A stretch of DNA of 64,000 bases from Periplaneta americana (taxonomy: Eukaryota > Arthropoda > Insecta > Blattodea > Blattidae), in NCBI RefSeq assembly GCF_040183065.1, contig NC_091127.1, forward strand, positions 109,495,834 through 109,559,833, given 5' to 3'. Made by a program: the position numbers and the translations under genes. The notes beneath the pieces are model-generated. The model made no database searches. It had not been told where the DNA came from and saw only the letters and a program-made list of their open reading frames with translations. Positions 1 through 12,488 of the stretch are shown here, in pieces. Position 1 is the first letter of the stretch. Every line of letters begins with the position of its first letter.

Positions 1-1733
1 ATATAATATATATTATATTCTGTTTAAATGCATGTTTTAATGGTTTTGAGTGGACACTTCAGTTTTTCGATTTTTATGTCCCTTATTTTATCTTCAGGCA
101 TCAGGATTGAAGAAGGAAAAGAAAAAAAAAAAACCTAAATATCAGAAAAAGGTTCATTCAAGTTTGCACTCATAACTTCCTGCAATGTAGAAAGGTCATT
201 CTCTCCCTACAAAAAATATTAACTGACAAGCATAAGAACCTCACAGAAACCAATTTTGAAATGCTGTTAGTTATGTATAAACTATGCAAAAAAAAAAAAA
301 GTGAAGTGAAATAAGAAATTTTGAACAAAAATGAAAGTGTATATTTTAATGTATTTTTCGCTTGATCGTGCATGTTTCATAGTTTGACAGTGCAAGAATG
401 CATGCATATTTTGGAATTTTAAAATGCATGAAATTCTCGTCTAACGCAGGTATACTGATCAGTTCGTGTCGGCACGCTGCAAATTATGGCTCAAATGTAA
501 GAATCCTATTTCTTATTAGTTAATCCGGATACTCCCGAAGGAAGATTTTTTTTAATGTATCAGAGAAAGTATTTTATTACGCTGTTATGTTCGTATCGTT
601 CTATATATAAAAATTAGTATCTGCACTCTCTCATGATGAGAAAGAGCTCACTTCAAGTATGTTTGTAACGCACAACAAAACATTTATAACATCACTTCCA
701 TAAAATACGACCATAGACCATGGCAAGCTATACCAATCTGCACATAATATTATTAACTCAAATATCTTCGGGCATATCTCTTTCCCTTGTTTCTTTCAGG
801 ATCCCTTTTCTCCGTAGTATTCCCAGGATCTTAGTCGCTTTCTTCTTCCTGCCGGTATTCACAAAAAAAACTAATTCTAGTAGTTAGCTTCGTTCATTTA
901 TGCTTTGTTCGTAGTTAGACATCAGCTTTTTAGTTCGATGAAGCGTACCGTATGCCGTTAGTATAATTAATTTCACCATCCTATACATGTTTTTTTTTTG
1001 TCCATCTTCACAAACCCATTTCAATATTTATGTCTTCCGTCACTTAACTTGCCACACTCTACTATGTAGCATTTCAAAATTCTCTTTATTCTGTACTAAT
1101 GATTAGCTAGCTACATGGTTGTCTGCTTAAAGGAGATTAATATGCAGACAAATTGAGCTTTTAACAGCAATAGGATAATACAAAACTGATTACAGTATAA
1201 GGAAAGTATTGCGGATGTATATTTTCAGCGGGAACAATATACAATTAAATGCTCACATTCCACAGAAACAAGAACAAGACAGTGATTGAATATGGATGGA
1301 GTAAGAGGAGAGAGGAGGGTGCGTGACGTCACACGACAACAAAGGAGCTGTTGCATCCCAAAGAAGAAAATGCATGACTAGAAAACTAATGTGCTGCTTC
1401 CTGAATGTCGATTACCTTGCTCTAAATCTCACTCCTGCGCTTCGCGATTCCTGGCATTCCGAACTCCTGCGAGGGGTCCGAAACCGGTTCGCACGCACCA
1501 CAAACCCTTTCCGACAAGTCACAATTCTTCAGCCCCCTCTTCTTATTTCTTGGCAATAACTACCTCACGTGGGGGCTTCTACCAATAAATGCATTAAAAC
1601 AACAGCAATATGGCTACATGAAACAGAATATTCAGGCAGTGTTATAAATTTATAACATTATAAGGTGAAAGTAATAATATAACTGCATATTTTAATGGCT
1701 TATTCATTATATAGAATAATAATCCGTGACGTC
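1..1733. other. Gene-free AT-rich stretch
   Basis: I see no coding exon, RNA gene or recognisable repeat here. Overlapping short open frames at about 1320-1590 cover a locally GC-richer patch but match no family I know and have no splice context. It may be intron of the minus-strand osa gene, whose first coding exon lies at 26184-27080, or intergenic DNA. Confidence 0.5.
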
Positions 1734-2059
1734 ACAGCCCTTGAAGGGCCCAAACCGACCAGCCGGCTGCTGGCCTCATGTTCGCATGCAGAAGCAGAGG
1801 TGGACGATCATCCAACCAGAATGGAGGTATCGTGTGGTTAGCACGATTATCCCCCAACCGTTATAGCTAGCTTTCGCAACCGGATTTCGCTACCTATCGT
1901 AGCTCCCCAAGTGCATCACGATGCTTGGTGAGCACCGGTCCCATACACTGACCGAAATTTCATGAGAAAATTTCTTCCCTCATGAGGACTCGAACCAGCG
2001 CGCATTCCGTAACGCGAGTCCTAGGCAGAATACCTTATACCACGACGCCACGGCACGGG
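1734..2059 (-). repeat. tRNA-derived SINE, reverse orientation
   Basis: Read on the minus strand, the unit opens with a tRNA-like head carrying a B-box-like GGTTCGAGTCC and ends with a GC-rich tail matching ccagccggctgctggcctc. The same tail recurs at 9409-9487 next to an AAT run, which shows it is a dispersed repeat. The head resembles a tRNA gene but has no clean cloverleaf, so a SINE is the better call. Confidence 0.65.
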
Positions 2060-2098
2060 ACCATTGGATAGAATACAACAAAAAATTATAATACCATA

Positions 2099-2341
2099 TG
2101 AAGAGGTGGATTCCAAAATTTGGTAAGTCCTTTTTTTTTTTTAACTTGCTTTATTCACGTCTTAATTTATCCTTTTCAAGCATATATACGTTTATTTAAT
2201 AGACTCCCCTAAACTTTGACTTAGGGTCTGCATATGTTTTTTTCAAACAGATCTAAGGGCGTCAAATTTATTTCATCAGTTTTTGTCATTTTTTCATAAC
2301 TTGTCATTTGGACTTAGGCCAGTTTGGAATCCACCTCTTCA
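2099..2341. mobile_element. MITE with 19-bp inverted termini
   Basis: TGAAGAGGTGGATTCCAAA at 2099-2117 recurs as its exact reverse complement at 2323-2341. Similarity continues inward with a few mismatches (TAAGTCC on both arms). The interior has no coding sequence. A non-autonomous DNA transposon explains the structure. I could not fix a target-site duplication, so the ends may be off by a few bases. Confidence 0.65.
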
Positions 2342-3534
2342 CATTAATCCCAAAATCTCAGAAAAATCCTCTGTATATTAACACTCTTTTATTCGATTCA
2401 GACCTGAGTTCGTGTGTATTCGTCGGTGATGCGCTGTTGCCAAATTACGCAATTTTCAGCCTAATTTTATATTTAACCACGCACTTAACAAGACACAAGT
2501 TTTTTTTAAATATATTCTATTGTCCTCTTCAATCTTCACAGTTATGTTACTTCCGCCTTGTATATACTATCCCTGCGAGACTAAAAGGGGCAGAAAAGTG
2601 ATACTTCAACGAAAGTTGTACCAAATTGTACGGTTTCAAGCTACGTTACTGGGGGTAAACGATTTTCTATAAAAAATAAAATTCTTGAAGAAATACCACT
2701 ACCATGTTTTCATGTCGGAAGAGGATGTACCTAAGAGTGGGGGTATAATAATAATAATCATCAAAATAGTTACTTTGGTGACCTTCAAATATCTAGTGCG
2801 TCTAATTTTTCACTCCGTAACTTTTGTTTTTCACAAACCTCAGTGGTAACGAGTCATTCTGCTGGGACATTATTTCAAATACCAAGACGTTGGACCATTT
2901 GTCCGCAAAAATGGGAACATAATTAGTGCGAGGAACAAACTGGCCGGTACTTCAATCTAGGTTAAGGCATGGTAAAAAAAAAATTGATATCTTATTAAAT
3001 CTATTAATACTTTCCGCAAAACTGTACCTTAGTTATAGAGACATTTCTATGCTTATATTGTAGTACGATAAAATCGTAGGTGAGGGAGATATAATAGGAG
3101 AATCTGAATATCTGCTGTCTCAGTGTTATTTTACGAGATGTCGATGTTCATTGCTAATAGCGAGTGATAGTGTTACAGCAGCAGGAGCAGGATTGGCGAG
3201 AAGGCGCGGTAGGAGAACCGGTAGCAGCAGTTCTTCAGATTAAGCAGAAACAATGAATTATAAAATTAAATCAGAATTAAGAAGTATCCTCTTGTGGCCA
3301 AATAGTACTGTACATTTACGTTCAGGCAATGCGAAACACTTTGAACATATTCAAGGCTTTCGTAGATTACTCGAGAACCATAGCCGACCTATCCCTCAGC
3401 TAGATGTCAGCATTGACTCTGAATATCCACGAAGCACTTTTCCGGTCGCCACAGTACGTCAACTGGAACGCCAACGACGAGGAGCATTGTCCAGAGGATG
3501 CGTTCGGCTCTGATGCCATTAACGAACCGTCCAC
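2342..3534. other. No gene recognised
   Basis: AT-rich DNA without a recognisable exon or repeat. A GC-richer patch begins near 3170 (ccggtagcagcagttc). An 86-codon frame at 3253-3513 leads into the transposase remnant that follows and could be its decayed upstream part, but I see no diagnostic motif in it. Confidence 0.4.
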
Positions 3535-3720
3535 CCTCGGTGCTTCAGTCACTGCGGTAATCAAACGCTGACGTGGAAACCTGGGCCCCTTAGCGGAAGC
3601 AGCTGGGCAGGCTTTCGTCCTGATGGACGATAATGCGAGACCTCATGTTGGGAACGAAATTTCCTGGGGAGAAAAGAGGGTACGCGTGTTCCCACGTTTG
3701 CAGGCGTTCGAACGGTTGCC
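3535..3720 (+). pseudogene. Tc1/mariner-type transposase fragment
   Basis: One frame reads AGQAFVLMDDNARPHVG around 3602-3651. The MDDNARPH block is the hallmark around the second catalytic aspartate of Tc1/IS630-type transposases. The rest of the DDE domain, including the 'SPDLNPIE' block, is not visible, and the frame closes by about 3735. It is a short decayed remnant. Family is confident from the motif; element boundaries are unknown. Confidence 0.55.
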
Positions 3721-3828
3721 AAAGCCCTAGATTAGGTAGTACAACGGAAAGCATAAATTATATCACAGGTATTTTAGAATATTTTACCTATTCACTAAGT
3801 CATTCGTGGGGACGAAGATAAAATTGGG

Positions 3829-4064
3829 GTCACCCTGTGTGGCGCTGCCGGTATAGTGCTGGTCTTCTGTGCCCGAGGTTGCAGGTTCGATTCCGTCCCA
3901 GGTCGATGGCATTTACGTGTGCTTAAATGCAACAGGCTCATGTCAGCAGATTTACTGGCATGTAAAGGAACACCTGCGGGACAAAATTTCGGCACACCGG
4001 AGACGCTAATATAACCTAAGCAGTTGCGAGCGTCGTTAAATAAAACATAATTTAGAATTTATTT
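3829..4064 (+). repeat. tRNA-derived SINE (family B) with 13-bp TSD
   Basis: The element has a tRNA-like head with a B box (aggttcgattccgtcc in the region 3884-3900), a body containing 'agatttactggcatgtaaa' and the 3' end 'gcgtcgttaaataaaaca'. It is flanked by exact 13-bp direct repeats, agataaaattggg, at 3816-3828 and 4065-4077. These define the insertion and indicate LINE-type retroposition. Two more copies lie at 32948-33140 and 35276-35503. Confidence 0.85.
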
Positions 4065-4814
4065 AGATAAAATTGGGTTTATTATAGCAGGGAAGAGTAT
4101 TTCTTGCTCCGGTGGCGTCGGTCAGGGGTTCTTGAACGTTTTTCCTACCTTTACTGTAACTGCAACTAGTATATTACAGTGTGAAAATATTAGTTAATGT
4201 TGAGATATAGAACTAGTTTCTTAAATCACGAGGAGCATACAATACCGTTACACGTTGCATGTGTTTCCTCAGAAGCCTTGCTAATTAATGCTTGAACTTA
4301 ACTCAGCATTTTCTAATCTTACCTATTTTCCGCTTTCCTTTTTGTCTCCGCATATGATCCAATATTTCTTATATTAAATGGTAAACTGTAGTTTTGGCAT
4401 AAAATTATAAAAAAAAGTTAATATAAGTGTTTGGTTTTCAAACATGTCACAAGCTTTCCCTATATCCCCCGTTCTAAAAATATAAATTATATATACAGAA
4501 ATTCCTACCAAATGGTAAAACTGTTCACACAACAGTTGAAGAAACAGAAAGGGAAGCTATTTTGTTTTCCTTATCCTTGTTATTGGAGGAAAATAGTATG
4601 GTTAAACAACATTATTTGATCAATTTCTTCAGTATTGTTAAGGCGGTCCTAATCTCTGTGTATCCACTGTTCTTAACTCAGAAAATAATGTAAATAATAT
4701 TGAAAATCGCATATTAACTTATTGGCTCCAATTTAAGAATATCTTGACAGAAATTTAATAAACTTTCATAATCTAACCTCGAAAAAGGCATGACAAACAC
4801 GACAAAATTTGGCA

Positions 4815-4859
4815 ATTTGTATCCTCCGCTACATTGACATTGCTACGGAGGATGCAAAT
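4815..4859. repeat. Short hairpin repeat
   Basis: atttgtatcctccgc at 4815-4829 pairs with the reverse complement at 4842-4859 with about two mismatches around a 12-base loop. It could be a DNA hairpin or the remains of a tiny MITE. There is no evidence of a processed RNA. Confidence 0.4.
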
Positions 4860-5418
4860 ATCTTTAATTTAAATTATGGTCTACAATAGTTTAATATATT
4901 TGTTATCTTGGAATATCTCTCCTTAATTATTATCAGTAACATTACTTTATTCATAATGTAGGATTATTTAGCCTATATAGTTATGCTCTACCAAACCACT
5001 GAATCTCATCCCCTTTTTAATTACAATTTTGGCTTCTGTTTTGGTTATAGGCCTATATTTACAGTATCGGTACTAGTAAATTTATTTTTGAGATATAAAA
5101 TCATTTAGCCTATAATAAGTTTACAATTTTATCACAGTATCTCTGTGTTCGCCAATGCAAGTACTCTACAGTGTACCGGTACTGAATATTATAGGCCTAC
5201 TGATTTGTTTTATTCCACGTAATGGGAAAAAAATTGAAGTGTGATGAGATTGTGAAAGAGAAAATGAGAACATAGGGGAAAAAAAAAAGAAATACCCACA
5301 CAAACATGCGGAAATAAATAGAAAAAGAAGAGAAAGATGAAAACGACGAGTTCAAGAATGTAAAGTGAAAAAGGCTCTACTGAAATGACATCCATGAGGA
5401 AAGGGCTTTAAGTGGAGA

Positions 5419-6142
5419 TTAGGTGCAGCTTACAGCAGTAAAATTTTGGAAATATTCAACATTTTTTTCCTCCATTACTGTATCTTGTACAATAATGGAA
5501 ATTAGTATGTGTAAAACACTGTCCTTCTGCTATATGAAAAAAATATTTTTAAATTAAAAAAATATATATATTCTCTTTTTTTTTTTTTTTTTTTTCAAAA
5601 TTCAGTTCACTGTGCAGTGATCAAGCGTTTCCCACATAACTCAAAAACTATCCAACATTCTATGATGAAATTTTGTGTGTATATTTATGCATGTCATACT
5701 ACAATATGCTGCAAGATCACTTCTCTATCTTTCATAGATTGTCTGATAAAAATAAATTCATTTCAAAAATAGTCAAATATCAGCATTTTCTTATAACACA
5801 AAATTAAAAAAATATATATTATTTATTAACGAATGTAATTGAAAGAGCAAGATATTGTAAACATGAGTTTCAGCAACAAAATAAAAGAGAGAGAACATGA
5901 AAAATAACAAGTTTATGAGTTATGAGGGAAACGCTTCATCACTACACAGTGAACTACCACGGTTATAAATTTTGGAAAAAAAAATATATATAAATAATTT
6001 TTGAATCGTAAAAATATTTTTTTTCATATACCAGAAGGACAGTGTTTTACACATACCAATTTTCATTATTGTATAAGATAAGTAATGGAGGAAAAAAATG
6101 TTGAATATTTCCAAAAATGTTACTGCTGTAAGCTGTACCTAA
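5419..6142. mobile_element. Long-armed foldback element
   Basis: About 215 bp at 5419-5635 is repeated in inverted orientation at about 5925-6142 at high but imperfect identity. Shared blocks include aggtRcagcttacagcagta at the outer ends and 'aaaacactgtccttctg' inside. The roughly 290-bp centre is AT-rich and non-coding. This is the architecture of a foldback or long-TIR non-autonomous DNA transposon. No duplicated target site is clear. Confidence 0.75.
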
Positions 6143-9100
6143 CAGAGAGAAAAGACTATAAAATATCGTGCAAAGATGAAACAACAAAGAGAACAGATTG
6201 ATAAGTTAGCAGATATAGTCTTCCTAGTCTAAATATAAATTATAAGTAGAAGATAAACCAAGGGACAAAAGAAAGGATAGTGGAGGAAAGAGAAGAAATC
6301 TCATGAACTCGAAAAATAAAATACAAATCTTGGGAAAAAGTTACAAGAAATAACAAAATAAAACAGCAAAGTATTGCCAAAAATATCATAGAACGGTTAA
6401 ATGAAACAACAAAAATTACAAAGACAGCCCAAAGAAAAATGTTAAGGAATTATTAAAATGACAAAGTTTCATTGGAAGGAGAAACCACTATGTATAGCAG
6501 TAAGTGAAAAGATACTGTAGTTTATCCAATAACTAATTTTCTCCATTTTTTTCATTGTGATGCCACTCTATTATAATTATCTGTATACTCCATTACGTCT
6601 GTGTATCCCCTGTTTATACTACTATTTCACTTTGTTTATTCCATAAATAATAAAGAAACAATGTGATTACCCATATTGTAATTCAAAGTATGAATAATAT
6701 AATAGTAGCTTAGGAAATTAATCCAGATTTTTTTAGTTTGCATCTCCTAAAAGGCACCTTTTTTATGAAATCCATATATTTATATGCACAATCTATGTAA
6801 TATCAAAAGCCGAATTTGTCGAAAAACATCACTTGCATCTTACTGTAGTTGTACATAACATTTATTTCGTATATTAATACAGGCATTGGGTACAAGTTTC
6901 GCATGTTGAGTACAGGTGGCAGTAGTGGATACACGCTCTTTCGCCATCTATTGTACGATAAGTGCGATTTAAATGTAAGTGTATTTGTATTATGTGCCAC
7001 CTACCACTACAAACCATTCAGAGCAAAGCTATGAGGATATTTCATGCTTCTGATACAAGATATTTCAAATCTATGATGCTAAAAAAACAGACTATTTCAA
7101 TAAAGATTGAATAGAATAGATTTGTTAAATATCTCTATAAAAAGTAAACAGGCATAATGGAAGTAAAAATGTCTTTATTCAAGAGTTCGTTAAGTACAAT
7201 GTGTGTAAGTAATGAGTAGAAAACTGCTATAAATCCTTCACTATGGCACTGTATTAAAAATGTTTAACTGAAACATGAAAACATGTAGTAACTAAATTTT
7301 CAATATAACTTTCTAACAAGTAAAAAGGTAGAAAGTTTTAATTTCCATGCTTGATCTATGTTATACAGAATATGAATAAATAAATGGAAATAAAAAAAAT
7401 AACACTATTAAAAAAAAGCTTAATACTATTGACGCAATGTTAGTTTTACATTATAAAATTAAACAAAACCTTGCCTAAAATAAACAAAGACATCTAACCT
7501 CATAATCTATGGAAACTAAAACCAAATATTATTAGTTTATTATATTTCTATGAAAGTGCCTTGAACTCTGTGGTAATGCAATCGAAGAGCTGGAACAGCA
7601 GCTGCTTTTCAATAAAATTTTATACCTGTTTCAAACAAATCTCTCCATTCAGCATACAGTAATTTTATAGTGCACGGTACAGATGAATATTATGAGCATA
7701 GCTCAAATTTAAGTCAAACTTTCCTCAAATTAAACGTCTATAGATAACCGCTAAGGACCAGAACATCCAAACAGAAATCCGAACTAAAACACAATTCTGA
7801 CAAAAGAACATTATGGAAGGCGCCAAAAACAATCGAACTACTTGTAACATCATCTCCCACATGGGACAAAGTAAGTATGAAGCTAGTTTTCCTCGAACAT
7901 TTGATTTCTTCTGCCATTCTAATCTCACTAGGGCAACTTTACAATCAAATCACCTCACCTGTAATAAATATTTCAGTATTTTAAAAGGGTCGCTAAATAA
8001 AGAGCTACCAAGAACAATGTCAAAGCTAACCTACTTCCATTATTCTTAGGCACTATCTACATCGTTGAAGAAAATCATTAGTCAAGGCTTGTAGAAACAA
8101 ACTCCCTATATCAAGCAAATTTATAAATCCAACTTTCTAGCATTCCGCGCCCTCTTAATTCATCCAATTAACAAAACCATTTTCTCGAAAGAGATGAATA
8201 ATGTGTCGCGAAGGATTCTCTAATATGACGTATGTATAACTTCGTTCCATCACACTGATTACAGTTAAAATCGTGTACCATCCCCCAGTGAACCCACCCT
8301 TTTGTTTTCCTAATTCCCCAGCCAATTATGAAGAAACAACTCCTAATGTACGTTTACGGGAAACTTGAAATATATATCACAAAAGTAGTTAATCTCTTGT
8401 TCTTGCAAGATTCGCTTCAACAACTTCCACTCATCACAGTAATAGCTATATACAGTATATGAAATACAAACTTTTCTTTTTAAAATATTCATAATCAGAC
8501 TTGCGTATATAGGAAATGTTTCAAGCTGAGAAGAGAAGTAGTCATGAAGATCTCTCATGTCAACTTATTTTCTTTATGATCGCTTTAATAATTTGTTTAA
8601 GCTATGATGAGCAAAAGGTTTCCAACCACCAAATCACTTAATAATGCAAAGAAATGCTCATATTATTCTAGTTCTCTCTTTTATTAGTACAAGTGATTAC
8701 CTTCAGTCTGACTAAAACATATATCAAGATTTAGGCTTTACAAATGTCAAAATGTCATATGTACCAGTCACATGATTACTGATATCATGTCCAGACTGAC
8801 ATTTATATGCAGGTAAAATTAAAACCCACTACCACCAATTTGCTCTACAAACACTGGGGCGCGATAAATTGCAGTTCAAATGGAACCAACCTACCTGATA
8901 ACTTTACGGATTAAGTACACCCATAAATTTTATTTCATTTAGTTGCTTTCCAAACAGGGCCAGAAGCGATTCCCATTTCCATCATTTCACATACTCACAT
9001 ACCTAACGTTACAAATTTCTTGTTTCTCAAAGCATAAGTTTTTCCTCTCAAAAGAGTATTGCTGCCTAACAATAAGGTAATCTCATTAACCTAACAGACC

Positions 9101-9347
9101 AACAATGAATAACAAAGAATATCAATAAAGCTTTCCTAACAATCTTGTAAAACAATAATTTTTATATGTACTCTTTCTTGAAGTTTTTGCCCACATATTC
9201 AACGCAGGAAAGAGAGCTCATGAATTTCATGGTACAGAATTCCGTCAGTTCAGTATTGAACACAAAGGCCTAACTAAATTGGGTGAAAAATTACCGTAAC
9301 CTTGTAACTCAGAAAAATATATTATCAATTATATAAATTTATATTAC

Positions 9348-9382
<35 letters not shown>

Positions 9383-9408
9383 TACACTATAACAATAATA
9401 ATAAAAAT
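6143..9408. other. Gene-free AT-rich stretch
   Basis: No exon or family-level repeat recognised. Overlapping short frames on both strands near 6803-7034 and 7725-8049 show no conserved motif or splice-site context. An imperfect ATT run lies at about 9350-9380, just before the SINE tail fragment. Confidence 0.45.
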
Positions 9409-9487
9409 CCGTGGCGCCACAGCCCATGAAGGGCCCAAACCGACCAGCCGATTGCTGGCCTCACGTTCACATGCTGAAGCAGAGGTA
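9409..9487 (-). repeat. SINE tail fragment, same family as 1734-2059
   Basis: ccgtggcgccacagccc and ccagccgattgctggcctc match the tail of the SINE at 1734-2059 with few changes. The head is missing, so this is a truncated copy. It abuts an AAT-rich run, as the other copy does. Confidence 0.6.
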
Positions 9488-9678
9488 CAAAATCAAATAT
9501 TATATACACAGACTTACACCAAAGGCAGGCTATTTCGTCCTTTGGGTTACTGGATATAGCCTACAATTTCTGAATTCAAATAATAATTAAAAACACACTG
9601 TTCAGACAATTTGAAGTGAATACCTTACATTCTCAATAATTAATTAGTGGTATGATAATTTTAATTCCAACATTCCAT

Positions 9679-10187
9679 TCCATTCTGTCAAAAAATCTGA
9701 AAGTTAGAATTTATAAAACAGTTATATTACCGGTTGTTCTGTATGGTTGTGAAACTTGAAATCTCACTTTGAGAGAGGAACAGAGATTAAGGGTGTTTGA
9801 GAATAAGGTTCTTAGGAAAATATTTGGGGCTAAGAGGGATGAAGTTACAGGAGAATGGAGAAAGTTACACAACGGAGAGCTGCACGCATTGTATTCTTCA
9901 CCTGACATAATTAGGAACATAAAATCGAGACGTTTGAGATGGGCAGGACATGTAGCACGTATGGGCGAATCCAGAAATGCATATAGTGTTAGTTGGGAGG
10001 CCGGAGGGAAAAAGACCTTTGGGGAGGCCGAGACGTAGGTGGGAAGATAATATTAAAATGGATTTGAGGGAGGTGGATATGATGGTAGAGACTGGATTAA
10101 TCTTGCTCAGGATAGGGACCAATGGCGGGCTTATGTGAGGGCAGCAATGAACCTCCGGGTTCCTTAAAAGCCAGTAAGTAAGTAAGT
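9679..10187 (+). mobile_element. 5'-truncated non-LTR retrotransposon with TSD
   Basis: The interrupted reading frame encodes the LINE C-terminal region with blocks such as RLRVFENKVLRKIFGAK and LRWAGHVARMGESRNAY. It ends in 'ctccgggttccttaaaagcc' followed by a (GTAA)n tail. Exact 9-bp direct repeats, acattccat, flank it at 9670-9678 and 10188-10196. No RT catalytic domain remains, as expected for 5' truncation on insertion. Related copies are at 12060-12230, 12489-13938 and 39452-39499. Confidence 0.85.
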
Positions 10188-10253
10188 ACATTCCATATAC
10201 GCTGATTATTAATAATATTACATTTTTTTATAATGTTTCTATCTCGTAGGAAC

Positions 10254-10307
<54 letters not shown>
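10254..10307. repeat. (AAT)n microsatellite
   Basis: A run of AAT triplets, nearly uninterrupted. Confidence 0.95.
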
Positions 10308-10331
10308 TATGAGCTTTTAATACTGGAAAAA

Positions 10332-10401
10332 CGATTGTCATTTTTATAGAGCAGGTTTCTAAGACACGATTGTCATTTTTATAGAGCAGGTTTCTACGAC
10401 A
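10332..10401. repeat. 35-bp tandem duplication
   Basis: The unit beginning cgattgtcatttttatag occurs twice back to back with period 35 and one or two differences. It looks like a local replication slippage product. Confidence 0.85.
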
Positions 10402-11323
10402 CTGAGAGTCTACGACATTTCACGATTCATAGTAAAGTTAAAATAAAGGAATTTCCTAGTCAAATGACATGTTTGCACAATCGATTTTTTACTCGGTTAT
10501 CACAAATTTTGAAGTTACTTTAAATAAATAATGAACCGTCTAGGAAAGACTCTGGCCTCCTGATGATTTTTTATGAATATGGTCACTTCAGTTTGAGATC
10601 ACTTTGGTTTACTTTACTGTTTCTAATAGTAAAATTTGTTGTTGTTGGCGGTAGTAGTAGTACCGGTAGTAAACTACTAATGGATATTTGATGTGTATGT
10701 ATATTATTTTCTAAAGACTTTAATAATCAATTTTCATATAATCTGCGTAGCTCATTAAATTAACTTTCCATGCACTATATTCATATCTTCTTAACTGTAA
10801 TATCCAATTACTCAGAGTGGGAATATCTGAAGATAATAACAGTAAAAGCTAATAATATATTAACACAGATTGAAAATAAGTACAATGGTTAATCAAACTG
10901 CGTAACCTAACTTTATGGACACTCTGTATTTTTAAGTCTATATATCGCGTTAACACCTTCAGTTCAGTGAACCATTTGTAAACTGCATTCCATTTATGGT
11001 ACACAGGTAGGGATATTATGAATGATTATTCAACCAATGTCCTTCACTCCATTCAAATGTCACTCTGCTTTGTCCACTCTTTTTAACGTCAGACATTTTT
11101 TAAACTGAGTGGAACATAATTAGGGTTTCTACATAGTCATTTAAAAACAGCTCGATGTTTGTGAAATCGTCATTTTGATTTATTTCCAAGGTCGAACGCA
11201 TACTAAAACAGAAATTACATTCAATGAATTGTCTCGGTAGGCAACTCTGTTTCTTATAATACAGAACTCTACTAAAGAAATAAATATATAACATTAAGCA
11301 TATAAAATGGGCGTAATTAAATG
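10402..11323. other. No gene recognised
   Basis: AT-rich sequence without a recognisable exon or repeat. A 75-codon minus-strand frame at 11100-11327 shows no family features. Confidence 0.45.
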
Positions 11324-11760
11324 TCATGTATCTAGATATCGCACTTTATTATTCATACATAGTATACGTAGTATTACTCCAAATGACAGGTCTTTCCTAT
11401 TTTCTACTTTCTTCTTTGTCTCCGCATATGATCTATATATCTTAATGTCGTCTATCATCTGATAGCTTCTTCTGCCCCGAACTCTTCTCCTGTTCACCAT
11501 TTCTTTCAATGCATCCTTCAGTACGTGGTTTCTTCTCAGCCAGTAAACCAACCAATTCCCGATCAGTTATAGCATTATTCATTCTTTCCAACACAGCTTC
11601 ATTTCTTATTCTATCTGTCCATTTCACACACTTCAATCTTCTCCATATCCACATTTCAAATGCTTCTAGTCGCTTCTCTTCACTTCGTGTAATGTCCATG
11701 TTTCTGCTCCACATAATGCCACACGCCACACAAACACTTCACTAGTCTCTTTCTTAGTTC
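11324..11760 (-). pseudogene. LINE C-terminal fragment
   Basis: Two overlapping minus-strand frames (11442-11729 and 11324-11551) together give a typical non-LTR retrotransposon C-terminus. Visible blocks are EEKRLEAFEMWIWRRL and VKWTDRIRNEAVLERMN, then YWLRRNHVLKDALK and RGRRSYQMIDDIK. The frame change between them shows decay. The block order matches the post-RT region of RTE-like elements. No catalytic residues are included. Confidence 0.65.
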
Positions 11761-12059
11761 ACTTTATTATATACCAATTAAATGAATCATTATTTGAAAC
11801 AGGGAATTATCACATTATCCATCATATTTATGTTTCTTTTTCTTTTGCGCTGCCAAAATAAAATCAATACCGGAGTTATTTGTCCTTCTCTATCATACTG
11901 TTAGTACAAGTTCTGCAATTAAATATGTATTGTAAATACTCACTTCTCTTCTGTTCCTTTTCACACTACTTACGTAATGAGACATTAAATAAAAAAAATT
12001 GTTAAAATGAACTGAGTAAATCGTTAAAATTTTGACAACGTAGTTTATTAGTTGTAAAT

Positions 12060-12230
12060 ACAGAGACTAAGGGTGTTTGAGAATAAAGTTCTTAGGAATA
12101 TATTTGGGGTTAAGAGGTATGAAAACAGGAGAATGGAGAAAGTTACACAACGCAGAACTGACATATTGTATTCTTCACCTGACATAATTAGGACCATTAA
12201 ATCCAGACGTTTGATATGGACAGGGCATTA
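12060..12230 (+). pseudogene. LINE fragment, same family as 9679-10187
   Basis: The stretch from 'actaagggtgtttgagaata' to 'acgtttgatatggacaggg' matches the middle of the copy at 9679-10187 with several small deletions and substitutions. It is truncated at both ends. Confidence 0.7.
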
Positions 12231-12488
12231 GCATATTCCAGAATATTTCCCGGATAAAATGATTTGTGGCTCTAAATGTGTATAAAAATCCGTCCAACAA
12301 TGCCAAAATCCTGTTTTTTTTTTTTTTTTTCGGTGCCGATACCATTCCAAACTCAAAGCATGTGCCGCAGTTCAATATCTAAAGTTTTAGCAACACCATA
12401 ATGCTTTTTCCATCGTATAATAAAAAATCAAACGTGTTTTGACACATTAACCAATAGTATATTCTCACAGATATCATTTAATAATAAT

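Noticed and set aside
1323..1588. Overlapping 65-78 codon frames in a GC-richer patch
   Set aside because: No motif, no splice context and no recognised similarity. Could be an exon of an unknown gene, but this cannot be supported.
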